NCBI RefSeq assembly: GCF_003028855.1 | Contig: NZ_CP028324.1 | Coordinates: 5,394,001 to 5,458,000 of the forward strand | Reading direction: 5' to 3' | Source of the DNA: Pseudoduganella armeniaca | GTDB lineage: Bacteria; Pseudomonadota; Gammaproteobacteria; Burkholderiales; Burkholderiaceae_D | DNA: 64,000 bases | Part shown: in pieces, positions 40,352 through 49,165 of the stretch | How positions within the stretch are numbered: the stretch's first letter is position 1 | Layout: each line of letters opens with the position of its first letter | Made by a program: the position numbers and the translations under genes | The notes under the pieces: generated by a model | The model's input: only the letters and a program-made list of their open reading frames with translations | Told to the model about the DNA's origin: nothing | Database searches by the model: none

Positions 40352-41671
40352 TCAGGCCGCGGCCTTGGCGTCGTCCCGCACCCACAGGGTCAGGATGCCG
40401 GCCAGCGCCATCGAGGCACCGCCCAACGCCAGCGTGTGGCCCGTGTGGCCGGCGAAGAAGTGCTTCGTCACGAAGCCCAGCAGCAGGCCGCTGACGATCT
40501 GCGGGATCGTGATGAAGAAGTTGAAGACGCCCATGTAGTAGCCCATCCGGCTGGCCGGCAGCGCGCCGGCCAGGATCGCGTACGGCATCGTCAGGATGCT
40601 GGCCCAGGCGATGCCGACGCCGATCATCGGCAGCACCAGCATCTGTTTGTCGTGGATCGTGAACACGCTGGCCAGGCTGACGCCGCCGATGACGAGGCAG
40701 AGCGTATGCACCATCTTGCGGCTGGTCAGGCGCGCCAGCACCGGCAGGACGAAGGCCGCAAGGGCCGAAACGCCCGAGTACACGGCGAACATGATGCCGA
40801 CGTAGTTGCCGGCGTCCTGGTACAGCGCGGACTGCGCGTCGGTGGTGCCGAACACGTTTTCCGCCACGGCGGACGTGGTGTAGATCCACATCGCGAACAG
40901 GGCGATCCAGCTGAAGAACTGGACGAAGGCCAGCTGTACCATCGTCTTCGGCATGTGGAAGAAGCCCTCCAGGATCTCGCCGATGGCGTGGCCGAACCCC
41001 TTGCCTTTGGCACGGCGGAATGCTTCAAGGTCCTCGGGCGGGCGCTCGTCGCTGGTGAACACGGTCCACAGCACGGCCAGCATGAACACCGAGCCGCCGG
41101 CATAGAACGCGTAACGCACCGTGTCGGGCACGCCGCCGTTGACGGGCGTGTTGCTGACGCCCAGGTAGTCGGCGAAGATGGTCGGCAGCAGCGAGGCGAT
41201 GACGGCGCCGCAGCCGATGAAGAAGGTCTGCATGGCGAAGCCGGCGGTCTGCTGCGAGGTATCGAGCTTGTCGCCGACGAAGGCGCGGAACGGCTCCATC
41301 GAGACGTTGATGCCGGCGTCCATCATCCACAGCACGGCCACGGCCATCCACAGCAGGTGCGAGTTCGGCATCAGGAACAGCGCGATCGAGGCCATCAACG
41401 CGCCCAGGAAGAAGAACGGGCGGCGCCGGCCCCAGGTCGGGTGCCAGGTATTGTCGGACAGGTAGCCGATGATGGGCTGCACCAGCAGGCCCGTGACGGG
41501 GGCCGCGAGCCAGAACAGCGCCAGTTCATCGGGATTGGCGCCCAGCGTCGAGAAGATCCGGCTGGTGTTGGCGTTCTGCAGCGCGAAGCCGAACTGGATG
41601 CCGAAAAAGCCGAAGCTCATGTTCCACAGCTGCCAGAACGACAGCCGCGGCTTGGGGGTGGAAGGATGCAT
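40352..41671 (-). CDS. MFS sugar carrier of the SLC45/GPH type, probable maltose or maltodextrin uptake
   Basis: 439 residues, 12 predicted helices. It starts LSFWQLWNMSFGFFGIQFGF and has ANTSRIFSTLGANPDEL, PIIGYLSDNTWHPTWGRRRP, and PFRAFVGDKLD, as in Caulobacter MalY-like and SLC45-like sugar carriers. In known systems this inner-membrane carrier works next to a maltodextrin TonB receptor. GGAG lies before the ATG. First gene of the likely operon with pgm and the amylase; a HexR-like box lies 115 bp upstream. Confidence 0.9.
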   Translation of the reverse strand: MHPSTPKPRLSFWQLWNMSFGFFGIQFGFALQNANTSRIFSTLGANPDELALFWLAAPVTGLLVQPIIGYLSDNTWHPTWGRRRPFFFLGALMASIALFLMPNSHLLWMAVAVLWMMDAGINVSMEPFRAFVGDKLDTSQQTAGFAMQTFFIGCGAVIASLLPTIFADYLGVSNTPVNGGVPDTVRYAFYAGGSVFMLAVLWTVFTSDERPPEDLEAFRRAKGKGFGHAIGEILEGFFHMPKTMVQLAFVQFFSWIALFAMWIYTTSAVAENVFGTTDAQSALYQDAGNYVGIMFAVYSGVSALAAFVLPVLARLTSRKMVHTLCLVIGGVSLASVFTIHDKQMLVLPMIGVGIAWASILTMPYAILAGALPASRMGYYMGVFNFFITIPQIVSGLLLGFVTKHFFAGHTGHTLALGGASMALAGILTLWVRDDAKAAA

Positions 41672-41785
41672 CTGCCTGTCTCCGTATTATGGCTAGGCGG
41701 GGCCGGGGCGCCGACTGAATTTGTAGCAAAATAACATGACAATTTTGGTGTGTCAATCGCGGTTGAGGGCCGGCTTGACCGGTTA

Positions 41786-41800
41786 TGTAGTCAAACAACA
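41786..41800. promoter_or_regulatory. HexR-like box upstream of the MFS-pgm-amylase operon
   Basis: TGTAG-TCAAA-CAACA, one mismatch in the right half, 115 bp before the MFS start. Lies between GH31 and MFS genes. Confidence 0.5.
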
Positions 41801-41811
41801 GCGTTAACCCA

Positions 41812-41864
41812 GGGGACAGGCACCTATCTTGGGCTCGGAGAGCCCAAGATAGGTGCCTGTCCCC
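41812..41864. repeat. 25-bp-arm perfect hairpin (member B)
   Basis: Perfect 25-bp stem with loop GGA; left arm begins GGGGACAGGCACCTATC and ends TTGGGCTC. Preceded by ACCCA and followed by CGGCG. It ends 5 bp before the GH31 stop codon. Confidence 0.87.
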
Positions 41865-41868
41865 GGCG

Positions 41869-44292
41869 TCATCGGAGTGTGACGACGATTTCCGCGGCCA
41901 GCGCCGCGCGGGCCGGCAACGCTGCCGTCAGCACCTCCTTCTTCGCATCCCAGCGGAACGCCAGCGCCTTGCCGTCCAGCGTCACGGCGCGCGGCTTCTT
42001 CGTCACGTGATGCACGTGCAGCGTGTAGGCGCGCGGGGTGGCCTGGTAGTGCTGGCCCACCTCGGTGGCGATGCCGATGCGCAGCTGGCCAGGCGCGACG
42101 ACGCTGCCGAAGCGCGCGAGTTCGTAGCGGCCCTGCTCGAAGGCCTCGGCGGTCTTGCCGTCGTCGTCGTACAGCTTACCGCTCGACGCCTTGACCGTCT
42201 CGTCGTGCCAGTAATGCAGCTCGATCTGTTTCGTCGTGTAGTCCTTGGTGGACTGCACGACGGGCGCCAGCGGCACGAACGCGCCGGCGCGCACGTAGAC
42301 GGGAATGTGCTCCGGCACCACGCCGACCGTCTCCAGGATGCCGCCGCGATGGCGCTCACCCGTGTAGAAATCGAACCAGGCACTGTCCTTGCCGGGGAAG
42401 TAGACATCCTTGCGTACCGCGCCGGGCTCCGTGACGGGCGCCACCAGGAAGCTGTCGCCCCACTGGTACGTCGCGGCGATGCTGCCGGTGTCGATGGTGG
42501 AGGCGCTGCCGTCGTCGGCGAACAGCACCGGGCGCATCAGCGGCATGCCGGTCTGGTTGTTGTCGAACGCGGTCGTGTAGTTATAGGGCAGCATGCGGTA
42601 ACGCAGGCGCACCGCCTCCGCCGCCAGCGCCTTGGCGCGCGCGGCGCGGAACACCGGCTCGGCCGGCACGGCCTCCTGCGCGTGCGGCCGGAACACGGGC
42701 TGGAATACGCCGTACTGCAGCCAGCGCACGTACAGCTCGTCGTCCAGCACGGGACCGGCGAAGCCGCCCAGGTCCGAATGCATATAGCCCAGGCCCTGCA
42801 TGCCCATCTGCAGCGCGATCTCGGTCTGCGACTGCAGTCCGCCCCAGCTGCGACCCACGTCGCCCGACCAGGGAATCATGCCGAAGCGCTGCGAACCGGA
42901 GTAACCGGCGCGCATCAGGATGAACGGGCGCTGGCCGGGGAAGTCCTTCTTGTAGCCTTCCGCCAGCAGGCGCGCCCATTCGTGGCCGTAGACGTTGTGG
43001 ACGGCGGCGGCGCTGCCGCCGGCATGGCGCAGCGCGTCCGGGTGCACTTCCGGTTCGCCCAGGTCGCCCCACCAGCCACCGGCGCCCTGCTCTTTCAAGC
43101 CTTTGTAGATGCTCCAGAACCAGTCGCGGCCCGCCGCGCTGGTCAGGTCCACCAGGCCCGTGTTGCCGAAGTAGAAGTCGTAGGTGTAGGGCTGGCCGTC
43201 CGCCGTGGTGGCGAGGGCGCCGCTTCGCACGGCATCCTGCCAGCGGCTGGAGGTCGTCAGCACGAACGGTTCCGTGATCAGGATCGTCTGCACGCCCTGG
43301 GCGGCGAAGTCGCGCATCATGTTTTGCGGCTGCGGGAAGTTGTCGCGGTCCCAGGCCAGGTTGCCCATCGTGCCCTGCACCGTCTTGCCGAACCAGTACA
43401 GGTCCAGCACGATCGCGTCCAGCGGGATCTTGTCCGCGGCGAAGCGCGCGACCGTGGCGCGCGCTTCGCTTTCCGTGCGGTAGCCGAAGCGGCTGGCGAA
43501 ATTGCCGAAAGCCCAGCGCGGCGGCAGCGGCTGGCGGCCCGTCAGGCTGGTGTAGTTCGCCATCACGTCGCTCCAGGCGTCGCCGGCGATCACCTGGTAG
43601 GTCTTGCGCCCGCCCGTCGTCTCGTAGCTCAGGGTGCCGTCCTTGCGGCTGTCGAAATCGAGCCAGCCGGTGTACGGATTATCGAAGTGCAGCGCATAGC
43701 GTTTCGATGACAGCGCCACCGGCAGCGTGAAGTTCAGCAGCTGCGAACGGCTGCCGTAGCCGTAGTCGGCCTTGTTATACAGCTGGAAGCGGTGGCCGCG
43801 GCGGTTCATGCCGACCGCGCGCGCGCCGGCGCCGTACAGCGCCTCGCCGTCGGCCAGCGCGAATTCGATGGCTTCCAGCTTGTCCTTGCCTGCTTGCTTC
43901 AGGTAGCCGGCCTTTTCCGCCACCAGCGGCTGGCCCTTGTAGGCGTAGCTGATGCGGAACGGCCGCTTGTCCACGTTGACGGCGATGCCGGGCGTGGCGA
44001 ATTCGATGCGCGCAGGCGTGTCCTTGACCGTTGTCGCGACGGACGTCGGCGCCAGCACGACCGCGTGCGAGCGAGCGTCGGCCTGCTCGCCGTTCGGCAC
44101 GAAGGTCGTCTCGACGATGGCGGCTGAATACGGCTTGATCAGGTAGCGGCCGTCGCTGGTGACGATCTCCAGCGTGTTGCCATGGCTGGTGAAGCTGTGG
44201 AATTGCCGGTCGGCATTCTGGGCGAAGGTGGCTGGCGCGGCCAGCGTGACGAACAGCGCGACGGGAAGGATTTTCGCGGTCATGTTGGGCAT
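41869..44292 (-). CDS. Secreted GH31 alpha-glucosidase
   Basis: 807 residues from the ATG at 44292 (MPNMTAKILPVALFVTLAAP); the second Met at 44283 is an alternative start, while the open frame further upstream lacks support. Signal peptide, then the galactose-mutarotase-like N-domain (NRRGHRFQLYNKADYGYGSR), the GH31 barrel (DAIVLDLYWFGKTVQG, nucleophile Asp in GWWGDLGEPEVHPD, acid/base Asp in MIPWSGDVGRSWGGL) and C-terminal beta domains. Releases glucose from maltodextrin non-reducing ends, probably in the periplasm. A HexR-like box touches the start. Confidence 0.93.
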   Translation of the reverse strand: MPNMTAKILPVALFVTLAAPATFAQNADRQFHSFTSHGNTLEIVTSDGRYLIKPYSAAIVETTFVPNGEQADARSHAVVLAPTSVATTVKDTPARIEFATPGIAVNVDKRPFRISYAYKGQPLVAEKAGYLKQAGKDKLEAIEFALADGEALYGAGARAVGMNRRGHRFQLYNKADYGYGSRSQLLNFTLPVALSSKRYALHFDNPYTGWLDFDSRKDGTLSYETTGGRKTYQVIAGDAWSDVMANYTSLTGRQPLPPRWAFGNFASRFGYRTESEARATVARFAADKIPLDAIVLDLYWFGKTVQGTMGNLAWDRDNFPQPQNMMRDFAAQGVQTILITEPFVLTTSSRWQDAVRSGALATTADGQPYTYDFYFGNTGLVDLTSAAGRDWFWSIYKGLKEQGAGGWWGDLGEPEVHPDALRHAGGSAAAVHNVYGHEWARLLAEGYKKDFPGQRPFILMRAGYSGSQRFGMIPWSGDVGRSWGGLQSQTEIALQMGMQGLGYMHSDLGGFAGPVLDDELYVRWLQYGVFQPVFRPHAQEAVPAEPVFRAARAKALAAEAVRLRYRMLPYNYTTAFDNNQTGMPLMRPVLFADDGSASTIDTGSIAATYQWGDSFLVAPVTEPGAVRKDVYFPGKDSAWFDFYTGERHRGGILETVGVVPEHIPVYVRAGAFVPLAPVVQSTKDYTTKQIELHYWHDETVKASSGKLYDDDGKTAEAFEQGRYELARFGSVVAPGQLRIGIATEVGQHYQATPRAYTLHVHHVTKKPRAVTLDGKALAFRWDAKKEVLTAALPARAALAAEIVVTLR

Positions 44293-44306
44293 GTAGTTTA
44301 AGTACA
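44292..44306. promoter_or_regulatory. HexR-like box at the GH31 start
   Basis: TGTAG-TTTAA-GTACA, one mismatch. It abuts the GH31 start and lies 105 bp before the divergent M2 peptidase gene. Confidence 0.45.
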
Positions 44307-44410
44307 GACCGCTAGCATGACAGAAAGTCGCGCCGGAATACAGTGGCGCATGCGTTATATTAACGCTCGGCCCATCAGGCCGACAGCAAACCATAAGGGA
44401 GATCTCGAAA

Positions 44411-46255
44411 GTGCAGACCAAGACGAAGTACCAGCCGCTGGCACTGGCCGTGCTGCTCGCGCTGACCGCGGGCGCAGCGCAGGCGCAGGCAAAACCGAAG
44501 GCGCACGGCAAACCCACCGTCGCCGAAGCCCGGCGCTTCCTGGCGGAGACGGAACAGAAGTTCGACAAGCTCAATCTCGACGGCGCGCGCGCCGAATGGG
44601 TCGGCTCCAATTTCATCACGGACGATACGGAAGCCATCGCCGCCTACTTCGGCGAGCTGCAGCTGGACGCCGCCGGCCAGGCCGCCCTGCAGGCGCGCCG
44701 CTACAACGGCCTGAAACTGAACGCGGACGAGGCGCGCAAGCTGAAACTGCTCCAGCTGACACTGATGCTGTCCGATCCGAAGGAACGTGCCGAGTATGCT
44801 GCCGCACGCGCCGCGCTGAACGGCGCCTACGGCAAGGCCAAATATTGTCCACCGCAGGGCGCGCCGCTGGCCAGCGCCGGCAAGGACTGCCTGGCGCTGG
44901 GCGAACTGGAAAAGGTGCTGGCCAACAGCCGCGAACCGGCCAAGCTGCTGGACGCGTGGTCGGGCTGGCACAGCCAGTCGCCGTCGTACAAGCAGCGCTA
45001 CGTGGATTTCGTGGCGCTGTCCAACAAGGGCGCGCGCGAGATGGGCTTCGCCGACACCGGCGCGCTGTGGCGCTCGCAGTACGACATGGCGCCGGACGCC
45101 TTCGCCGCCGAGATGGAACGCCTGTGGCAGCAAGTGAAACCGCTGTACGACTCGCTGCACACCTACACCCGCTACAAGCTGCGCGCCGCCTACGGCCCGG
45201 ACGTGGTGCCTGCCACCGGCCCGATTCCGGCCCACCTGTTCGGCAATATGTGGAGCCAGACCTGGGACAACATCTATCCGCTGCTGAAACCTGCCGGCGA
45301 CACCACCGGCTTCGACCTGACGAAGGTGCTGGAAGAGCGCAAGACGTCGGCCAAGGAAATGACGCAGTACGCGGAAGGCTTCTACACCTCGCTGGGCATG
45401 CAGAAGCTGCCGGCGTCGTTCTGGGAACGCTCGCTGCTGACCAAGCCGCGTGACCGCGACGTGGTCTGCCACGCCTCGGCCTGGCCGATCGACGGCAAGG
45501 ACGACGTGCGCATCAAGATGTGCATCACGCCGACGGCGGAAGACTTCACCGTGATCCACCATGAGCTGGGCCACATCTATTACTTCCTCGAGTACAAGGA
45601 CCAGCCGGTGCTGTTCCGCCAGGGCGCCAACGACGGCTTCCACGAGGCGATCGGCGACACGGTGGCGCTGTCCATCACGCCAGGCTACCTGAAGAAGATC
45701 GGCCTGATGAACCAGGAGCCGGACCCGAAGGGCGACATTCCCGAGCTGCTCAAGCGCGCGCTGTCGAAGGTGGCGATCCTGCCGTTCGCCTACTCCGTCG
45801 ACAAATGGCGCTGGGACGTCTACGGCGGGAAGACCCAGCCGGCCGACTACGACAAGACCTGGTGGCAGCTGCGCGAGCAGTACATGGGCGTGAAGCGCCC
45901 GGCCCCGGCACTGGCGAACGGCTTCGACGCCGGCGCCAAGTACCACGTGGCCGCCGACGTGCCGTACGCGCGCTACTTCCTGGCCGACCTGCTGCAGTTC
46001 CAGTTCCACCGCGCGCTGTGCCGCGAGGCCGGCTACACGGGCCCGCTGCACCAGTGCTCGATCTACGGCAACGAGAAGGCCGGCCAGAAGCTGCGCGCCA
46101 TGCTGCAGATGGGCACCAGCAAGCCGTGGCCGGAAGAGCTGAAGGCGATCAGCGGCGAGGACCGGATCGACGGTAACGCGCTGCTGGAGTACTTCGCCCC
46201 GCTGAAGGCCTGGCTGGACGAGCAGAATCGCGTGCTGGCCGCGCAGCAGAAGTAA
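44411..46255 (+). CDS. Peptidyl-dipeptidase A, M2 family (ACE-like)
   Basis: 614 residues, starting at GTG with GGGAG 12 bp upstream. Signal peptide MQTKTKYQPLALAVLLALTA, so periplasmic. Zinc motif HHELGHIYYFLEY (about residue 382) with the third ligand Glu in GFHEAIGDTVAL. Also IPAHLFGNMWSQTWDNIYPL, a hallmark of the family. Removes dipeptides from the C-terminus of peptides. No link to the starch genes beyond position; it could supply dipeptides to the POT carrier. Confidence 0.94.
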   Translation: MQTKTKYQPLALAVLLALTAGAAQAQAKPKAHGKPTVAEARRFLAETEQKFDKLNLDGARAEWVGSNFITDDTEAIAAYFGELQLDAAGQAALQARRYNGLKLNADEARKLKLLQLTLMLSDPKERAEYAAARAALNGAYGKAKYCPPQGAPLASAGKDCLALGELEKVLANSREPAKLLDAWSGWHSQSPSYKQRYVDFVALSNKGAREMGFADTGALWRSQYDMAPDAFAAEMERLWQQVKPLYDSLHTYTRYKLRAAYGPDVVPATGPIPAHLFGNMWSQTWDNIYPLLKPAGDTTGFDLTKVLEERKTSAKEMTQYAEGFYTSLGMQKLPASFWERSLLTKPRDRDVVCHASAWPIDGKDDVRIKMCITPTAEDFTVIHHELGHIYYFLEYKDQPVLFRQGANDGFHEAIGDTVALSITPGYLKKIGLMNQEPDPKGDIPELLKRALSKVAILPFAYSVDKWRWDVYGGKTQPADYDKTWWQLREQYMGVKRPAPALANGFDAGAKYHVAADVPYARYFLADLLQFQFHRALCREAGYTGPLHQCSIYGNEKAGQKLRAMLQMGTSKPWPEELKAISGEDRIDGNALLEYFAPLKAWLDEQNRVLAAQQK

Positions 46256-46266
46256 GCAAAACCCGA

Positions 46267-46321
46267 GAGGACAGGCACCTTTCGCAGGGCCGTCGAGGCC
46301 CTGAGAAGGATGCCTGTCCCC
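46267..46321. repeat. 25-bp-arm hairpin, degraded (member C)
   Basis: Same 25-bp arms as the others but with four non-identical positions (one still allows a G-U pair) and a 5-nt loop GTCGA. Outer core GGACAGGCA is kept, as are left flank ACCC and right flank CGGTG. It lies between convergent stop codons and ends 7 bp before one of them. Confidence 0.78.
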
Positions 46322-46327
46322 GGTGCT

Positions 46328-46717
46328 CTAAACGTCCGCGCGGACCAGGCGCACGGTATGCTCCTGCTCCCTGCCATCCGCATTCCAGCGCTGGGTGGCT
46401 TCCAAGGTGGCGTCATCCACCAGCCGCCAGACGAACGTGCTGGGCGCGTTCACCGGCGTGAACGTGGCACCGTCGGCATGGATCTCGGCGGCCCGCCAGG
46501 TCTGCTCGCCCCAGCGCGACAGGATCTCCCCGTCTTCCAGCGTGATGCGCGCGCCCGCCTGCGCCGCGGCGCTTTGCGCACCGTCGCGCCGGTGCGACTG
46601 CAACACGCCCGGTTCCGGGCGTTGGTACTCTTCGGTGAATTCCTTGCCGTCCGGGTTGGTTCCCTTCCAGCGGCCCTGCAGGAACTGCAGCTTGGCGAAA
46701 TCGTCGATGCTGAACAT
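46328..46717 (-). CDS. Hypothetical protein of a DUF6265-like type
   Basis: 129 residues, no signal peptide. MFSIDDFAKLQFLQGRWKGT, EYQRPEPGVLQSHRRDG and ARITLEDGEILSRWGEQTW suggest a small lipocalin-like beta-barrel as in proteins with a short conserved W-x-G-T opening. Assignment to DUF6265 is from memory and not verified. An AAGGAGC-like site precedes the ATG. Convergent to the M2 peptidase gene. Function unknown. Confidence 0.75.
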   Translation of the reverse strand: MFSIDDFAKLQFLQGRWKGTNPDGKEFTEEYQRPEPGVLQSHRRDGAQSAAAQAGARITLEDGEILSRWGEQTWRAAEIHADGATFTPVNAPSTFVWRLVDDATLEATQRWNADGREQEHTVRLVRADV

Positions 46718-46821
46718 GTCGGTGCTCCTTGCTGAAAACAGAGCCCCGACTCTACCCCGCTGGGCAGGCGGTCGGCGCGACGTTGTTAACGGTGCGCGAC
46801 CGAAGCCGTGTCGATGGCGGG

Positions 46822-47922
46822 TCAGGCCAGCCCGATCCGGCGCGCGGCGCGCTCGCGCCACCAGTCGCGCAGGTCGCGGCCTACGTGCCACAGCACCCAC
46901 AGGCCGACCGGCAGCAGCGAGAAGAACGTCAGCCAGTCGACCGGCTTCCAGGGCGCGTCCGCGCGCTGCTCCGTCGCCATCATGACCGGCTTGTAGTGGC
47001 CGCCGGCGCGCACGGCGCCGACGATGTCGCCGTCGTCGCTGATCTTGGCGCTGCGGCCCATGTCGCTCAGCGGCGGCACCACCTTCATGGTGCCGTTCGC
47101 GTAGATGAAGGCATAGGCCGCGCCCGTGCCCGAGCGCACGGAGCCCACCACCTTGCCGTCGCGGCTGATGCCCGTCGCGTAGGTGTGCCCCCACGGCACC
47201 AGCGCGCCCAGGTCCACCATGCGCGTGCCGTCGTGCAGGAACGCATGCCAGTGGCCGCTGGCGGTGGTCGATGCACCGACCACGACGCCGTGGTCGTTGA
47301 CGGCCGTCGCCACACCCGCCTTGCCGCCCAGCGTGGGCAGCTTCGCCAGCCCGGCGCCGGGGCGATACACGAAGGCGCGCCGCTGGCCCGCCGCGTTCTG
47401 CGCCGCACCCACCACGACGCCGGCCGCGTTGACGTCCGTCGCGTAACTCGTGCGGCCGCCCAGCGTGCCCAGATCGCGCATGGTACGGCCGTCATGGACG
47501 AAGGCATGGTAGTCGCGCTCGTCCACGTCGGCATACCCGGCAACGAAGCCCGTGCTGCTGATGGCGATGGCATTGCTGCCACGCCCGCCCAGCGTGCCCA
47601 GGTCGCGCATGCCCTGGCCGGGCTCGTAGCGGAAGGCGCGCCATGCGTTGCTGGCGTCCAGGGCCGCGCCGATGATCACGCCGGCGTCGTTGATCGCGCT
47701 GGCGTAGCTTTCCGGGCCGCCCAGCGTGCCCAGGTCCGTCACGCGGCCCTGGCGCGACAGCACGGCGCGGCGGCGGCCGGCCTCGTCGCTGATTTCGCCG
47801 ACGATATCGCCGGCCGCGTTGACGTCCGCCATTACCGTGGTGGCAGTCTCATGCGGCGGGGGTTTGGCCGCCGCATGGCACGTGATCGCAAGGCACAGCA
47901 TGGTGGTCGAAAGCAATCTCAT
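46822..47922 (-). CDS. Secreted HAF-repeat protein with C-terminal membrane helix
   Basis: 366 residues. Signal peptide MRLLSTTMLCLAITCHAAAK. Repeats of about 45 residues with the core DLGTLGG (three copies plus PTLGG), each followed by INDAGVIIGAA-type strands; this is the HAF repeat pattern. The C-terminus has FFSLLPVGLWVLWHVG as a membrane helix, then a basic tail. The start at 47922 has GGAG upstream within an earlier in-frame ATG context. Extracytoplasmic repeat protein, function unknown. The IS element lies 82 bp upstream. Confidence 0.83.
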   Translation of the reverse strand: MRLLSTTMLCLAITCHAAAKPPPHETATTVMADVNAAGDIVGEISDEAGRRRAVLSRQGRVTDLGTLGGPESYASAINDAGVIIGAALDASNAWRAFRYEPGQGMRDLGTLGGRGSNAIAISSTGFVAGYADVDERDYHAFVHDGRTMRDLGTLGGRTSYATDVNAAGVVVGAAQNAAGQRRAFVYRPGAGLAKLPTLGGKAGVATAVNDHGVVVGASTTASGHWHAFLHDGTRMVDLGALVPWGHTYATGISRDGKVVGSVRSGTGAAYAFIYANGTMKVVPPLSDMGRSAKISDDGDIVGAVRAGGHYKPVMMATEQRADAPWKPVDWLTFFSLLPVGLWVLWHVGRDLRDWWRERAARRIGLA

Positions 47923-47965
47923 CGAATTCTCCATTGTCTTCCCGACAATATACGACAAAAAGTTT

Positions 47966-47994
47966 CCAAAAACGGGACAGTCCCCGATTTTTGG
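47966..47994. repeat. Short imperfect hairpin beside the IS element
   Basis: CCAAAAACGGGAC and GTCCCCGATTTTTGG pair with gaps. Similar in plan to the hairpin at 19553 (AAAAA, G run, five bases, C run, TTTTT). It lies 10 bp before the left IS end. Confidence 0.55.
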
Positions 47995-48003
47995 CAACGA
48001 AAA

Positions 48004-49109
48004 GGCGCTGTGCCCCCGATCCCAATGAAGTAGCCTGCTGGCATCGCGCCTGGCCGTCAAATGACGAGGAGAAACAGCGCTGCGCGCAGGAAATGCTGCG
48101 GTGTCGGCACGCGCCCGGCATCGAGGGCATGGCACCAGCCCAGGTAGTTGGGCAGGTATTTGCTGGCGACACCGTGGAAGCGGCGCAGCCAGCCCTTGAA
48201 GCGGCCATGGTAGCTGTTGACGGTCTGGACATGAATGACCTCGTCCACCACGCGCACCCCTGCCGCGACATTGACGGCACGGTGTTGGATTCCGGTCGCC
48301 CTGGCAAACGCCTTGTACGCAACGGCCCCGTCGGTCGCCAGCAGGACGCCTGGCGCCAGCACCGGTGGCAGGCATTGCTGTAATTGTGGGGTCGTCACCG
48401 GCCCACGCCCGGTGACGAAGTCGCGCGCCTTGCCGGTCCGGTCGCATGCGACCAGGATGCAGTCATGCTCCTTGCCGGGGCCACGGTGGCTGGCCGTGCC
48501 GCCACGGCGGCGCGCCGGCCGCGTCAGGTTGCGCGAGCCCTTCTGCGATTCGAGGATATAGGTTTCGTCCGCCTCGACAATGCCGCCCAGCGGCAACGCG
48601 CGCGCGTCCTTGGCCATCATCATGAAGCGATGGCGCCAGCGAAAGCTCGTGTTGCGGTGGATGCCGATGGCCTGTGCCGCCCCACGTACCGTCATCGAGT
48701 TCAGCATGCACTGCAGGAACGGCAGCCATTTCTCGCGCAGCCGGATGAAGGCCAGCGGGGTGCCGGTCAGCGCGTTGAAGCTGGCGCCGCACTCACGGCA
48801 GCGATAGCGTTGCAGGCCGTAGAAAACACCATGGCGGTACAGGCGCTCACCCTGGCAATGGGGACATCGGCGCATCCGGTTCCCACGCGCCTCGATGATC
48901 GCCAGGCAGTCCGCCAGGGACCTGCAGCGGTCGAACATCACGCGCAGCTCGTCGACCTGCTTGCCGGTCAGTTCAACCAGCATTTGTCGCACCTGCGCTT
49001 GCATTGCCTGGAATTGCCGCGAGTCCATGGTTCCTCCCGTTCAGTTCAGCTGACTGATGGGTAGACCGTGGTTGAGCTGGAAAGTTCATTGGGACCGGGG
49101 CACAGCGCC
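48004..49109 (-). mobile_element. IS1595-like insertion sequence (ISXO2-type)
   Basis: Terminal inverted repeats of about 25 bp: GGCGCTGTGCCCC then CGATCCCAATGAA on the left, and GGCGCTGTGCCCC then GGTCCCAATGAA on the right (read inward). One transposase gene fills it. Flanking 8-mers AACGAAAA and AACAAAAA match at 7 of 8 positions, as expected for an 8-bp target duplication of this family with one later change. It lies between the HAF gene and the TonB receptor terminator. Confidence 0.9.
48057..49028 (-). CDS. IS1595-family transposase
   Basis: 323 residues. A zinc ribbon (RCPHCQGERLYRHGVF, YRCRECGASFNALTGTPLAF) binds the ends. Then an HTH (MTVRGAAQAIGIHRNTSFRW) and the ISXO2-like DDE nuclease: Asp in VEADETYILES, Asp in ATDGAVAYKAF, and NSYHGRFKGWLRRFHGV for the third catalytic position. 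The frame is complete, so the element may be active. Confidence 0.95.
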   Translation of the reverse strand: MDSRQFQAMQAQVRQMLVELTGKQVDELRVMFDRCRSLADCLAIIEARGNRMRRCPHCQGERLYRHGVFYGLQRYRCRECGASFNALTGTPLAFIRLREKWLPFLQCMLNSMTVRGAAQAIGIHRNTSFRWRHRFMMMAKDARALPLGGIVEADETYILESQKGSRNLTRPARRRGGTASHRGPGKEHDCILVACDRTGKARDFVTGRGPVTTPQLQQCLPPVLAPGVLLATDGAVAYKAFARATGIQHRAVNVAAGVRVVDEVIHVQTVNSYHGRFKGWLRRFHGVASKYLPNYLGWCHALDAGRVPTPQHFLRAALFLLVI

Positions 49110-49112
49110 AAC

Positions 49113-49145
49113 AAAAAAGCCCCGCCGCGAATGCGGACGGGGCTT
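49113..49145 (-). terminator. Intrinsic terminator of the TonB receptor gene
   Basis: AAGCCCCG-TCC-GCATTCGC-GGCGGGGCTT on the minus strand, followed by TTTTTT. The IS right end is 3 bp away. Confidence 0.9.
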
Positions 49146-49165
49146 GGGTGCCGGAGCGCCGGAGC

